Assembly: GCA_005792225.1 (NCBI GenBank) | Contig: SXSP01000271.1 | Span: forward strand, 1 to 15,456 | DNA: 15,456 bases | Direction of reading: 5' to 3' | Origin: Bdellovibrionales bacterium | GTDB taxonomy: Bacteria; Bdellovibrionota; Bdellovibrionia; Bdellovibrionales; JAMPXM01 | Shown: piece after piece, positions 5,680 through 12,980 of the stretch | How the letters are laid out: each line of letters starts with the position of its first letter | Numbering within the stretch: position 1 is the first letter of the stretch | Translations under genes and position numbers: made by a program | The notes under the pieces: generated by a model | The model's database searches: none | What the model was told of the DNA's origin: nothing | Seen by the model: only the letters and a program-made list of their open reading frames with translations

Positions 5680-7952
5680 CGAATCCAGTGCGTGATCACG
5701 TTGGTCACGTTCGGATCCACCAGGACAAGCGAGGCAAAGACCTTCGTTGTTCCTGAGGGTTGAATCGTGATCGTTCTAAATCCTTGCTGGACGTTCAGCA
5801 CGAGGAAGCCACCGCCGGGCTCGCCGAAATCTTTTCCGGTGGGTTCGCCTCGTGAATTAAAGAAGATGATCTTTGAGTCCTTGCTCAGGCTTTTCTCCTC
5901 GAGAGCCACTCGGTAGGCCTGCGGTCCTTGCACGAAGCCGACGATAACGCCCGAACCCGGCAACGGATTAAACTTTGCCGAGTTCCGAATCTGATCCAGC
6001 CAAGCACTTTGAACCATCGGCACGTAAATCGATCGACGATCACGATCGAGCGTCAGGCGAGTGAGTTGGTAGCCGCGTCCCGCATCCACATCTAAAATCA
6101 AGGGTCCTTTACCAGCGGCGTACTTGAATTTCGTCTCGCCGGAACGATCTACCCAGACTTGGCGAGTGCGCGATGGATCCGTGATCGCGGCGGTGAGCGG
6201 CCAATCCGTTCTGAAGGCATCAAAGACGCGAATCTTTGCGGGTCGATCCGTCTGCGTTTCGAGATCGATTCGCGAGACCGTTCGTTCATCCGCCGGGAAG
6301 ATCGATGCATCGGTCGTGTGGTTCGCAAAATGTGCTTGAACCGCGTGAGCTCCCGGGGCGACGGGGTAGAACGCATAGAGGCCGTTTGACGATGTCACCT
6401 TGAGGTTGAGATCGGGGAGCATGGCGGAGTTGAAGTAAATGGGTCTTACGCCTTCCTCAGACGTCATTAGGTCGACCGTAGCACCCGCAACCGGCGCTCC
6501 ATTTTTCGTGACGCGACCCCAGATGATCGAGGCATTCTTCGCGTTTGATGATCGCGAAACCGAGATGAGTTCCGAAATCGTCTGACCCGGTTGATCGGGG
6601 AAGATATCGATTTCAGATTCGCTTCCGGCGCTCGCGAAGGCCATCGTTCCCCAATAACCCATGCGCGACGCTTTGACGACAACGCTTGAGCCCTCGAGGA
6701 GATTCGGCTCCTCAAATCGGCCGTTGGCTTTCGAGACGGTGTCAAACGGCAGATCTCTAAACAAGATGGATGTATCTTTCAGGCCTTCGCGGCGAGATGT
6801 CGGTGGGCCCGCTCGCTTCGCAAAAACTTGTCCAACGACGCCCTGGGGGACCGGCTTGATTTTAAGACCTACTGGATCAATGCGACGGGGAGGATGAGCT
6901 TGAGCAGGCAGCTGCGCGAGATCAAACAGTCCGCGGCCGAGAATATCTCCGTAGGTCGTTCTGAGCTCGGCCACGAGGACGCCTTCCGTGTCCTCTAAGA
7001 AGATCTCGTACCGTCCTTCTCGCAACCAGACTGCGCCGGCCTCCAGAACTTCACCGTCGCGTTCGCGGAAAATCACGACTCGATCTTGCGCGTTCGCAAG
7101 GGCGATTCCTCCTGAAAACTCGATGGGGCCCGAGACGAAAACCTGACGGAAGACGGGCCCATCTAAAGATTGCTCGCGAGGTCCGCGTTCATTTTCTTTT
7201 TCGTCGCTGGGAGTAAGGGTTCTTTCCTCTCGCTGGGGGGGAGGAGTCGCGTTCTTTGCGACGATCACTTGCGGCTTTCCGGGAGTAGAGGGTTTATCAG
7301 CTTGAGCGAGCGGCAAGAAGAGTGTGCCGAGAAGCTCCTCACGAGACATCTTGAGATCCGAGAGCGAGATCGTTTGCGTCGGATGATGGATCGCTTGGGA
7401 TTTCGGTTCGGAATTCGCATCCGGAGCGGGTGTCGCGTGAGGTTTGGGCTCAGACGCCACCTGAATCGAGGCGCTCTGAAACTTATCCGCCATCTCTCTC
7501 AAGGCTTTCGTTGCGGCTTGAGCAAGCGCGCGCGTCTGTGCCGCTCGTGCGGCCTTTTCGTGGGCGATCAGAGCTTCTTCTCGACGATTTTCGTTTAGGA
7601 TTCGTTCAGCGAGCAACTCGGATGGTGAACCCGCCGCGAGTTGCTGGGCACCGTTGCCCGATGAGATATCAAACTCAGGTGGCCCTTCCGCCTCCTGGAT
7701 ATTTGGCTCCATCCAGGTGTCTTCGAGCGCGGCGTAGGCCGGTGAGGAACGGTCGAGATTGATATCGAGACCCTCAGTAAAGACCCGCGCGCCTGAATTT
7801 TGATTATGAGCCGTCGAAGTCGCTTCGTTCGCGAGAAGGAGAAGGGAAGCGGAGGCAACGAAGAAAGCAAATAGCGGAGTGCTTAGCGCCATCAAGCGCT
7901 TAAGCCCCTTCCTGGAGCGCAGCTTTCTGTTTACGTTGCGATATGCGTACAC
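5676..7952 (-). CDS. Large exported envelope protein with two carboxypeptidase-regulatory-like repeats (758 aa)
   Basis: The function is unknown. I place the start at GTG 7950-7952, which has AGGA six bases upstream. A GTG at 7979 and an ATG at 7892 are alternatives. A very basic n-region is followed by a hydrophobic segment at about 25-41, giving a signal peptide or an anchor. Then come an Ala/Glu/Arg-rich helical, probably coiled-coil part (about 112-158) and a Pro-rich charged linker (about 165-262). A beta-rich domain follows (about 268-345). Two stretches fit the carboxypeptidase-regulatory (CarboxypepD_reg) pattern of a Gly-Val strand, an Asn-Gly turn and a PG-type strand: about 371-440 (SKANGRF, GYWG) and about 477-545 (IIWGRV, VAGATV, SSNGLYAF, APGAHAV). 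The rest is beta-rich and ends VITHWIR. Such repeats occur in surface and periplasmic proteins. It lies 42 bp after the lipoprotein at 7995 and probably belongs to the transaldolase transcript. Confidence 0.82.
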   Translation of the reverse strand: MYAYRNVNRKLRSRKGLKRLMALSTPLFAFFVASASLLLLANEATSTAHNQNSGARVFTEGLDINLDRSSPAYAALEDTWMEPNIQEAEGPPEFDISSGNGAQQLAAGSPSELLAERILNENRREEALIAHEKAARAAQTRALAQAATKALREMADKFQSASIQVASEPKPHATPAPDANSEPKSQAIHHPTQTISLSDLKMSREELLGTLFLPLAQADKPSTPGKPQVIVAKNATPPPQREERTLTPSDEKENERGPREQSLDGPVFRQVFVSGPIEFSGGIALANAQDRVVIFRERDGEVLEAGAVWLREGRYEIFLEDTEGVLVAELRTTYGDILGRGLFDLAQLPAQAHPPRRIDPVGLKIKPVPQGVVGQVFAKRAGPPTSRREGLKDTSILFRDLPFDTVSKANGRFEEPNLLEGSSVVVKASRMGYWGTMAFASAGSESEIDIFPDQPGQTISELISVSRSSNAKNASIIWGRVTKNGAPVAGATVDLMTSEEGVRPIYFNSAMLPDLNLKVTSSNGLYAFYPVAPGAHAVQAHFANHTTDASIFPADERTVSRIDLETQTDRPAKIRVFDAFRTDWPLTAAITDPSRTRQVWVDRSGETKFKYAAGKGPLILDVDAGRGYQLTRLTLDRDRRSIYVPMVQSAWLDQIRNSAKFNPLPGSGVIVGFVQGPQAYRVALEEKSLSKDSKIIFFNSRGEPTGKDFGEPGGGFLVLNVQQGFRTITIQPSGTTKVFASLVLVDPNVTNVITHWIR

Positions 7953-7994
7953 GTGTTTTCCTAAGCGGCATCCTGCCACTTTCTAACAGTGTAA

Positions 7995-8504
7995 TTAGAA
8001 GGGTCGAAAATCGTCAAACAGGTTGCGATCTTCGCGACGATCGGCCAACGCATCTTTGAAGTACTGGGCTAGTTGTTTGGAGAGTTTTACGTCTTCGCCC
8101 TGGACGATGTACTTGCCGGAATCCCGGGAGCGTCTCTCACGTACGCATTTGACCTCGACCCGGAAGGGACGGCTGGACCCAAGAATAACGACCTTGGCCT
8201 GAACACGCTCCGCCTTGTTGTCGGCGGCGTCGTAAAAGTTGGTCGGGGAAAAATAACCAGAGGTCATTTCGCGGCCATTGACGCTCTCGAAGATCACGCC
8301 ATGGGGCATGGACGTCTTGATAATGGCTTTGAGTGAACCGTAAGGGACCATCAGGTCGTTGATCGCAACGGCCTTGGATGCGCAACCCGAATTAAGAAAT
8401 GATAAACAAAAGTAGATGAGACAAAGTGCTAAGAGGCGCCGGGCCCGAATGAATTGAGAGGCCCGGCTTTCGAAGAAACATTCGCTGTTTCTTCCTGCAA
8501 TCAC
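7995..8504 (-). CDS. Putative lipoprotein translationally coupled to transaldolase (169 aa)
   Basis: I do not recognise the family. The frame is open to a TTG at 8522, but GTG 8502-8504 is preferred: it shares GTGA with the transaldolase stop and has AAAAGG seven bases upstream, inside the transaldolase coding sequence. A long basic n-region (RARR at 20-23) precedes a hydrophobic segment (24-37) and NSGC with Cys41. The residue at -3 is Asn, so the lipobox is imperfect, though the Leu-rich segment and the following CASK are typical of lipoproteins. The mature part is about 130 aa and ends in a charged, Asp/Arg-rich tail ([12 protein letters not shown]). Nothing in it suggests an enzyme. An 8-bp GC inverted repeat lies in the signal-peptide codons. 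The coupling implies coordinated amounts with transaldolase but not necessarily a joint function. Confidence 0.72.
   Translation of the reverse strand: MIAGRNSECFFESRASQFIRARRLLALCLIYFCLSFLNSGCASKAVAINDLMVPYGSLKAIIKTSMPHGVIFESVNGREMTSGYFSPTNFYDAADNKAERVQAKVVILGSSRPFRVEVKCVRERRSRDSGKYIVQGEDVKLSKQLAQYFKDALADRREDRNLFDDFRPF
8438..8467 (-). repeat. GC-only inverted repeat inside the lipoprotein signal-peptide codons
   Basis: GCCGGGCC (8438-8445) and GGCCCGGC (8460-8467) are perfect 8-bp inverted arms separated by 14 bases. All eight pairs are G-C, so the mRNA would form a stable hairpin about 37 bases into the lipoprotein coding sequence. No T run follows in the direction of transcription. It might protect the 3' end of the transaldolase message or slow translation of the lipoprotein. 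The structure is seen and the role is inferred. Confidence 0.5.
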
Positions 8505-9145
8505 TTCGGAACCTTTTCCCAATCTTTCAGGAACGCTTGGATACCTGCGTCCGTGAGCGGGTGATTCACAAGTTGTTTAAGAACCTTCAGCGGAGCGGTC
8601 ATGATATCCGCCGCGACGAGCGCTGATTCAAGGATGTGGATCGGGTGGCGAACGCTCGCAACGAGGATTTCAGTTTTGAAGTCGTAGTTGTCGAACACTT
8701 GGCGGATTTGGCTGATCAAGCCCATACCTTCGCTCGAGATGTCGTCAAGACGGCCGACGAACGGAGAAACCATCGAAGCACCGGCTTTTGCAACGAGCAA
8801 CGCTTGGAGCGGCGAGAAAACGAGAGTGACGTTTGTCTTGATACCTTCGGCGGAGAAACGGCGAACGGCGATCAGGCCTTCTTCGCACATCGGGATTTTC
8901 ACGACGACGTTGTCGTGGAGTTTCGCGAGTTCCAAACCTTCTTTGTAGATACCATCGGCATTGAGGCTGATGACTTCGGCAGAGACGGGTCCTTTGACTT
9001 CACGGCAGATCTCGAGGATCACGTCGTTCATCTTCTTGCCAGTTTTCGCAACGAGAGTCGGGTTCGTCGTAACGCCGTCAACCCAGCCGCGCGCGTTGGC
9101 TTCGCGAATCTCGTTAATGTCCGCCGTGTCTATGAAGAACTTCAT
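8501..9145 (-). CDS. talC: Transaldolase, FSA/TalC subfamily
   Basis: This is the short (214 aa) class of transaldolase, which moves a dihydroxyacetone unit between sugar phosphates in the non-oxidative pentose phosphate pathway. The TIM barrel starts MKFFIDTAD with Asp6. It continues with GVTTNPTL (24-31), the Schiff-base Lys83 in [14 protein letters not shown] (104-111), SPFVGRLDD (127-135) and ILVASVRHP (160-168). At the position where E. coli fructose-6-phosphate aldolase has Tyr131, this protein has Phe129, as in true transaldolases, so transaldolase is favoured over aldolase activity. The ribosome binding site AAGGAG ends six bases before the ATG. A 177-bp gap separates it from dapB. 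In that gap, TTGATT and TCAATT 17 bases apart (9209-9237) are a weak promoter candidate, followed by a hairpin in the leader. The downstream lipoprotein starts in its stop codon. Confidence 0.94.
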   Translation of the reverse strand: MKFFIDTADINEIREANARGWVDGVTTNPTLVAKTGKKMNDVILEICREVKGPVSAEVISLNADGIYKEGLELAKLHDNVVVKIPMCEEGLIAVRRFSAEGIKTNVTLVFSPLQALLVAKAGASMVSPFVGRLDDISSEGMGLISQIRQVFDNYDFKTEILVASVRHPIHILESALVAADIMTAPLKVLKQLVNHPLTDAGIQAFLKDWEKVPK

Positions 9146-9188
9146 AGTTTACTCCTTCTGATTCCATTTTCTGAAGAGGGGACCGAGA

Positions 9189-9208
9189 CTTCCCGCTTGA
9201 GCGAGAAG
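9189..9208 (-). other. Short hairpin in the transaldolase leader
   Basis: Read on the minus strand, CTTCTCGC, loop TCAA and GCGGGAAG form an 8-bp stem with one G-U pair, ending 43 bases before the transaldolase ATG. No T run follows, so it is unlikely to terminate the dap transcript. If transcription starts at the weak promoter at 9209-9237, the stem would sit close to the 5' end of the message and could stabilise it. The role is speculative. Confidence 0.3.
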
Positions 9209-9322
9209 AATTGAAAACGGCATCGCGACCAAATCAATGGACGCTCATGCGGCAAGCCTCGGTGAATCCTTGGTGTATGGCGCGGAGGAACAAAAAGCAA
9301 GCTCGGAGGCAATGACCGGGGT

Positions 9323-10024
9323 CTAACCCAAGACATTATCCATTCGATAAAGCCCGGGTTTCTGCTCTTTGAGCCAACACGCGGCTTTGAGTGCTCCGCG
9401 CGCGAAGACGCGACGGTTCATCGCCGTGTGTTCAAGCGTGATCGTCTCCTCTTCACCCATCGCCCAAACTCGATGAACCCCGAAGATTCCGCCCCCGCGA
9501 ATCGCAAGCGGCTCCGGAACATTCGGTCCAACAGCTTCTTTGAGTTTCTCTTGCAGAAAGATCGCCGTCCCGCTGGGTTTGTCTTTCTTGCGAATGTGGT
9601 GAAGTTCCTCGATTTGGAAGTCGAATCCTTCAAGCCTGGAGAGCTGACCTAACATTCGTGCGAGAACCGCAACTCCGAGACTCATGTTCGGCGCCCACAG
9701 AACAGGAATGACTGCCGCCGCCTTTTCGAGGGCCTTTTTTTGATCCAATGAGAGCCCCGTCACTCCGCTCACGAGCGGTTTTTTGTGGTTCGCGCACCAC
9801 GCCGCTACATTCATTGTCAGTTCGGGCATCGAAAAATCGATGACGACATCGACGTTATCATCTCGAAGTGCCGAGATGTCGGTCGCGATCAGGACTCCGC
9901 CCGATGTAGACGACGTCGACGCGACCCCCTCGGTCACAATGAAATCGAACTCGTTCGCGATGGCGCGAATTTCTTGGCCCATTCGGCCCGAGATCCCGAT
10001 GATCGCGAGGCGATTGTGTTTCAC
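9323..10024 (-). CDS. dapB: 4-hydroxy-tetrahydrodipicolinate reductase
   Basis: This enzyme reduces 4-hydroxy-tetrahydrodipicolinate to tetrahydrodipicolinate with NAD(P)H, the second step of the diaminopimelate/lysine branch, in the cytoplasm. The N-terminal Rossmann fold has GISGRMG (10-16). DFSMPE (63-68) and the SGVTGL block (86-91) match the family's DFT and GTTG regions. The active-site block EELHHIRKKDKPSGTA (139-154) has His142/His143, Lys146 and the PSGT that binds the substrate. At 233 aa it is shorter than the 273-aa E. coli enzyme, as in several compact homologues. Translation starts at GTG 10022-10024, which overlaps the dapA stop as GTGA. GGAG lies only three bases upstream, so re-initiation after dapA is the likely mode. 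It is the last gene of the dap run, and no clear terminator follows. Confidence 0.95.
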   Translation of the reverse strand: MKHNRLAIIGISGRMGQEIRAIANEFDFIVTEGVASTSSTSGGVLIATDISALRDDNVDVVIDFSMPELTMNVAAWCANHKKPLVSGVTGLSLDQKKALEKAAAVIPVLWAPNMSLGVAVLARMLGQLSRLEGFDFQIEELHHIRKKDKPSGTAIFLQEKLKEAVGPNVPEPLAIRGGGIFGVHRVWAMGEEETITLEHTAMNRRVFARGALKAACWLKEQKPGLYRMDNVLG

Positions 10025-10899
10025 ACGAGCTCCACGGCGCGCATCTTGTTTTTCAATTCGGCGGCATACGGCTCGGAAAGCTGTACGAGCGGCAGCCTGA
10101 GTTCCGGACTGTCGATGAGCCCCATTTGGTGAAGCGCCATCTTGATGGGAATCGGATTTGCCTCAACATAGAGGTAAGAATTCAAGTCGCGGTAGCGCTC
10201 GAATTCCATCTGCGGATTGCGATCTCCGCGGCGGGCACGGGCGCACCAATCGCTGAACTGTTTGGGTAAGATGTGGCTCGCAACCGAGATCACGCCCTGA
10301 CCGCCGACGGAAGTCAGTTGCAAGAAGGTTCCGTCATCGCCACTTGTCACGAGAAACTCGGGCCCACACGCCTTCACGACGCCAGCGCCGAACTCGATGT
10401 CGCCAGTCGCTTCCTTAATACCGATAACATTGGGCAAGTGGCTGAGTTCCTCGATCGTCTCGAGTTCAAGCTTCGTGATCGTTCTTCCGGGAACATTGTA
10501 GAGAATGACGGGAAGCGAAGAACTTGCAGCGACTTTTTGATAGTGCTGGAACAATCCGCGCTGCGGAGGCTTGTTGTAGTAGGGAACCACGACGAGCGCG
10601 GCATCCGCGCCCCAACTCGCGGCGGCCTGGGTTGCGGAGATCGTGTCTGCCGTACTGTTCGTGCCGGTTCCCATCACGAGGGGGACTTGACCACCGGATT
10701 CAGACTTGATGAACGAAAACAATTTTTGTTTTTCTTCATCGGTCAGTGTCGGGCTTTCGCCGGTCGTTCCACTGACCACGAATCCATTGATTCCGCCGTC
10801 GAGTTGCGCGCGAACCAAACGTTTGAGTGAGTTCCAATCGATGTCACCGTTTTTGAACGGTGTTACGAGTGCCGTGAAAACACCTGAAAAGTCTTTCAT
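10021..10899 (-). CDS. dapA: 4-hydroxy-tetrahydrodipicolinate synthase
   Basis: This enzyme condenses pyruvate with aspartate semialdehyde, the first committed step of the diaminopimelate/lysine branch. The 292-aa TIM barrel has all key residues, each shifted by +1 from E. coli numbering: Thr45/Thr46 in SGTTGES, Tyr108 in VVPYYNKP, Tyr134 and Arg139 in YNVPGRT, and the Schiff-base Lys162 in GIKEATGD. SGDDGTFL and GGQGVISV follow in the usual places, and the C-terminal helical part is complete. In many bacteria the enzyme is inhibited by lysine, but I did not judge the allosteric residues. The ATG at 10897-10899 overlaps the dapF stop as ATGA, with GAGGAG eight bases upstream inside dapF. The next gene, dapB, starts in its stop, so synthase and reductase are made from coupled cistrons. 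Confidence 0.97.
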   Translation of the reverse strand: MKDFSGVFTALVTPFKNGDIDWNSLKRLVRAQLDGGINGFVVSGTTGESPTLTDEEKQKLFSFIKSESGGQVPLVMGTGTNSTADTISATQAAASWGADAALVVVPYYNKPPQRGLFQHYQKVAASSSLPVILYNVPGRTITKLELETIEELSHLPNVIGIKEATGDIEFGAGVVKACGPEFLVTSGDDGTFLQLTSVGGQGVISVASHILPKQFSDWCARARRGDRNPQMEFERYRDLNSYLYVEANPIPIKMALHQMGLIDSPELRLPLVQLSEPYAAELKNKMRAVELV

Positions 10900-11717
10900 C
10901 TCAAAAACTCCTCGCTCAACGCCAGATCGAACAAAAACTTCGCCGGGCCTTTCAATACCGCTCCCGACCAGTTTTGCCCATAACTGACTTCAAGAAGGCC
11001 GCCCGGCGTCGACAGTTTCGCGGTTCCACCTTCAGTCGCGTTCGCTCTTTTACGAATGCCGACGGCCGCCGCCGCCATGACGCCCGTGCCGCACGAGAGC
11101 GTGAAGTCTTCGACACCTCTCTCGAAAGTCACGGTCGAGAATCGATCGGCCCCTTCCATTTGGAGGAAGGTGACGTTCGTTCCTCGAGCACCGACTCCAG
11201 GATGAAATCGCAAGGCTTTGATTTCGTCTCGCGCATCGGCGGCCAAACGGATATCCGGAACTTCGAAAACAGCGTGAGGCACGCCCGTGTTGACGAATGT
11301 GGCTTTCTTGCGAGTTCCGTGAAGATCGAACTCAAGCTCCTCGAATTGGATTTTGAGGTAACGAATATCCGCCGCGATGTCAGAGCCATCCACGCGGGTC
11401 TGTACTCTTCCCGCGGCGGTGTCGAACGTCACTTTGCTCAATCCCAACTTGAGCTGCGCCCAGCGACCCATGCAACGACTCGCGTTGCCGCACATCTCGG
11501 CGTGTGATCCGTCGTTATTGTAGAAGTCCCAACGAAGCTCCGCTCCATCTCGCCCGTTTTCCACGAAGACGAGACCATCGGCGCCAACGCCGAAGTGCCG
11601 GTCGCAAACTCTCTTCGCGAGGCTCTCTCGAGACGCCGGAAGCGAAATTTCCGCTCGCGCATCAACGAAGAGAAAGTCATTACCGGTTCCAACAATCTTG
11701 CTGAATGTGATCGACAT
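10896..11717 (-). CDS. dapF: Diaminopimelate epimerase
   Basis: This enzyme converts LL-diaminopimelate to the meso form, the precursor of lysine and the cross-linking residue of Gram-negative peptidoglycan. It is cofactor-independent and uses two cysteines as acid/base: Cys76 in MCGNASRC and Cys209 in LSCGTGVMAA. Other family blocks are GTGNDFLF (10-17), FGVGADGLV (42-50), FYNNDGSHAE (65-74), NTGVPHAV (143-150), and GARGTNVTF (176-184). The length of 273 aa is typical and the two alpha/beta halves are complete. The ribosome binding site AGGGAG lies eight bases before ATG 11715-11717, and only 13 bp separate it from the LptM-like gene. Its last codons hold the ribosome binding site and start of dapA. 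Confidence 0.97.
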   Translation of the reverse strand: MSITFSKIVGTGNDFLFVDARAEISLPASRESLAKRVCDRHFGVGADGLVFVENGRDGAELRWDFYNNDGSHAEMCGNASRCMGRWAQLKLGLSKVTFDTAAGRVQTRVDGSDIAADIRYLKIQFEELEFDLHGTRKKATFVNTGVPHAVFEVPDIRLAADARDEIKALRFHPGVGARGTNVTFLQMEGADRFSTVTFERGVEDFTLSCGTGVMAAAAVGIRKRANATEGGTAKLSTPGGLLEVSYGQNWSGAVLKGPAKFLFDLALSEEFLR

Positions 11718-11730
11718 GAATCACGCTCCC

Positions 11731-11964
11731 TTAAAATTTCGAGCGCGGGGTCGGCGCCGGAGTCGGCGTAGGTACGGCATCGGGACTCGGCACATTCGGA
11801 AACGCGAACTCATCGCTGGTTCTCTTGAACGTTGGCTGGCCACGTCCGAGTTCAGCCGGCGTGAGCGGAGGCTGCGGGCGACCCCGCACACCGCAGCCGG
11901 TGAGGGCCCAAAAAATAGAGCAGAAAATGGTGCTCGCCATGAGCAACCGACCAGTTTTGGGCAT
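11731..11964 (-). CDS. lptM: LptM-like small lipoprotein upstream of dapF
   Basis: This 77-aa product has a lipoprotein signal ending in LTGC with Cys24, immediately followed by GVRGRPQPPL. LptM (formerly YifL) and its relatives have the same plan: a short lipoprotein whose mature start is CGxxGPxxxPP, often encoded just upstream of lysA or dapF. E. coli LptM binds LptD and BamA and helps mature the LPS transporter. Here both the CG-x-x-G-x-PPL start and the position 13 bp before dapF agree with the family. Unlike the E. coli protein it has a longer Pro/Thr/Ala-rich tail (PSPDAVPTPTPAPTP). GGGAG seven bases before ATG supports the start. The family match is by motif and synteny only, so function in LPS export is inferred. 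Confidence 0.75.
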   Translation of the reverse strand: MPKTGRLLMASTIFCSIFWALTGCGVRGRPQPPLTPAELGRGQPTFKRTSDEFAFPNVPSPDAVPTPTPAPTPRSKF

Positions 11965-11978
11965 CTTGAAGCTCCCGA

Positions 11979-12980
11979 TTATGACTTCTCGTCAGGGCTT
12001 TGATTCAAACCACTGTCTTTGAGATACGAGTCGACGGCTTCTTTTCCCTTACACAAGTTCACATCCAAAGAGTAGCTCTTCCTCTTGCGGGGCGTGAGAT
12101 TCTGGCACGCTTGAGAATACTTCACCGCTGCCATTCGATCGGGAGCTCCAGACAGTTTCGAGATCTCCCATTTCCAGAAATGAACTTCAGGATAATCAGG
12201 CGCGGAAGCTTCCCAAGTTGTCATGACCGACTTCGCTTTTTTCAAATCGTTCTTCGGTTTCGGCGCCCGCAAAAGAGCCTGGACGTGCAAGCCCTGACGA
12301 AGACTTTTCACGAGCGCATCGGTCTCGTCTTGGCTTGCGGTCTCGTCGATCGAAAGACGCGCGAGGATGCTTTCGTAATTTCGAGAGCACGCGAGCGTCT
12401 GCAAACTGAGCAGCTTCACCTCGGGCGAATGGGGATCGATGGCCTCCGCAGCCTTCACTTGGGTGTCAGCCTTCTCGCATTCGGCGAGGGCGAGATGCGC
12501 CCGAGCGATCGCCTTCAGAATGCTGACGTTCCCGTCTTCCAGCCGCAGGGCCTCTTGAAAATGCTCGATCGCCTCTCGCGGGCGAGCTTCGGCAGCGGCT
12601 TCGCCGACGGAGAACGCGCTCTGCGCTTTCTCCGAGTAGAAGACCGAACTGAGTTCACCCAGAGCCTTCACGAGTTCTTTGTGGGCTTGGCTCCCTCGGG
12701 TTTCTCGCTGGATTCCGCGAAGAAGGATTTGGCTCGCTTGCAGGCGATCGCGCTGGAGAGTGAGGTTCTGCGCCTTCAAGATGAGATCTTGATAGGTCTC
12801 CAATCCGGTGGGCTTCGGGGCGGGCGTAGCCTTTGGAGCGCCTTGAGCGGGCGTCAAAAAAAAGAAAGCGGTGACGAGCACCGCTTTCGAAATGAAACGC
12901 GAGCGAATCCGAAGATCAGCGCGGCGCGAACTGGAATGAAGTGAGTTCTTGAGTGATTTGTCCAAGTTGTGATTCCGCAA
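11979..12980 (-). CDS. Exported TPR-repeat protein (up to 333 aa)
   Basis: A signal peptide is visible at about residues 24-48 (basic RIRSRFISK, then AVLVTAFFFL, then AQGAP), so the protein is periplasmic or surface-attached. The mature protein is nearly all helical. Residues 134-200 contain a clear tetratricopeptide pattern (EAIEHFQEALRLEDGN, then AIARAHLALAECEKA, then AAEAIDPHSP), with more degenerate helical pairs on both sides. TPR proteins usually serve as scaffolds; no partner is evident. Cys residues in the C-terminal part (SQACQNL, NLCKGK) could pair. The start is unresolved: the only starts upstream of the signal peptide are TTG at 12980 and 12965, neither with a good ribosome binding site. 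The longer one overlaps the preceding gene by 65 bp. The stop lies 14 bp before the LptM-like gene, so it is in the same run. Confidence 0.75.
   Translation of the reverse strand: MRNHNLDKSLKNSLHSSSRRADLRIRSRFISKAVLVTAFFFLTPAQGAPKATPAPKPTGLETYQDLILKAQNLTLQRDRLQASQILLRGIQRETRGSQAHKELVKALGELSSVFYSEKAQSAFSVGEAAAEARPREAIEHFQEALRLEDGNVSILKAIARAHLALAECEKADTQVKAAEAIDPHSPEVKLLSLQTLACSRNYESILARLSIDETASQDETDALVKSLRQGLHVQALLRAPKPKNDLKKAKSVMTTWEASAPDYPEVHFWKWEISKLSGAPDRMAAVKYSQACQNLTPRKRKSYSLDVNLCKGKEAVDSYLKDSGLNQSPDEKS

Noticed and set aside
7981..8000. Inverted repeat TTCTAA ... TTAGAA between the lipoprotein and the large envelope gene
   Set aside because: The 6-bp arms are AT-rich, overlap a stop codon and lack a T run, so it does not qualify as a terminator. 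Such short repeats are frequent by chance.
8636..9214. Open frame of 192 codons on the plus strand opposite transaldolase
   Set aside because: The minus strand encodes a complete transaldolase with all active-site motifs. The opposite frame shows no domain.
10273..10830. Open frame of 185 codons on the plus strand opposite dapA
   Set aside because: dapA is unambiguous on the minus strand, and the opposite translation has no recognisable features.
12000..12944. Open frame of 314 codons on the plus strand, almost the full length of the TPR gene
   Set aside because: The minus strand has a signal peptide, TPR pattern and tight gene spacing. The plus translation is Arg/Leu-rich with no recognisable domain, as expected for a mirror frame of a GC-rich gene.
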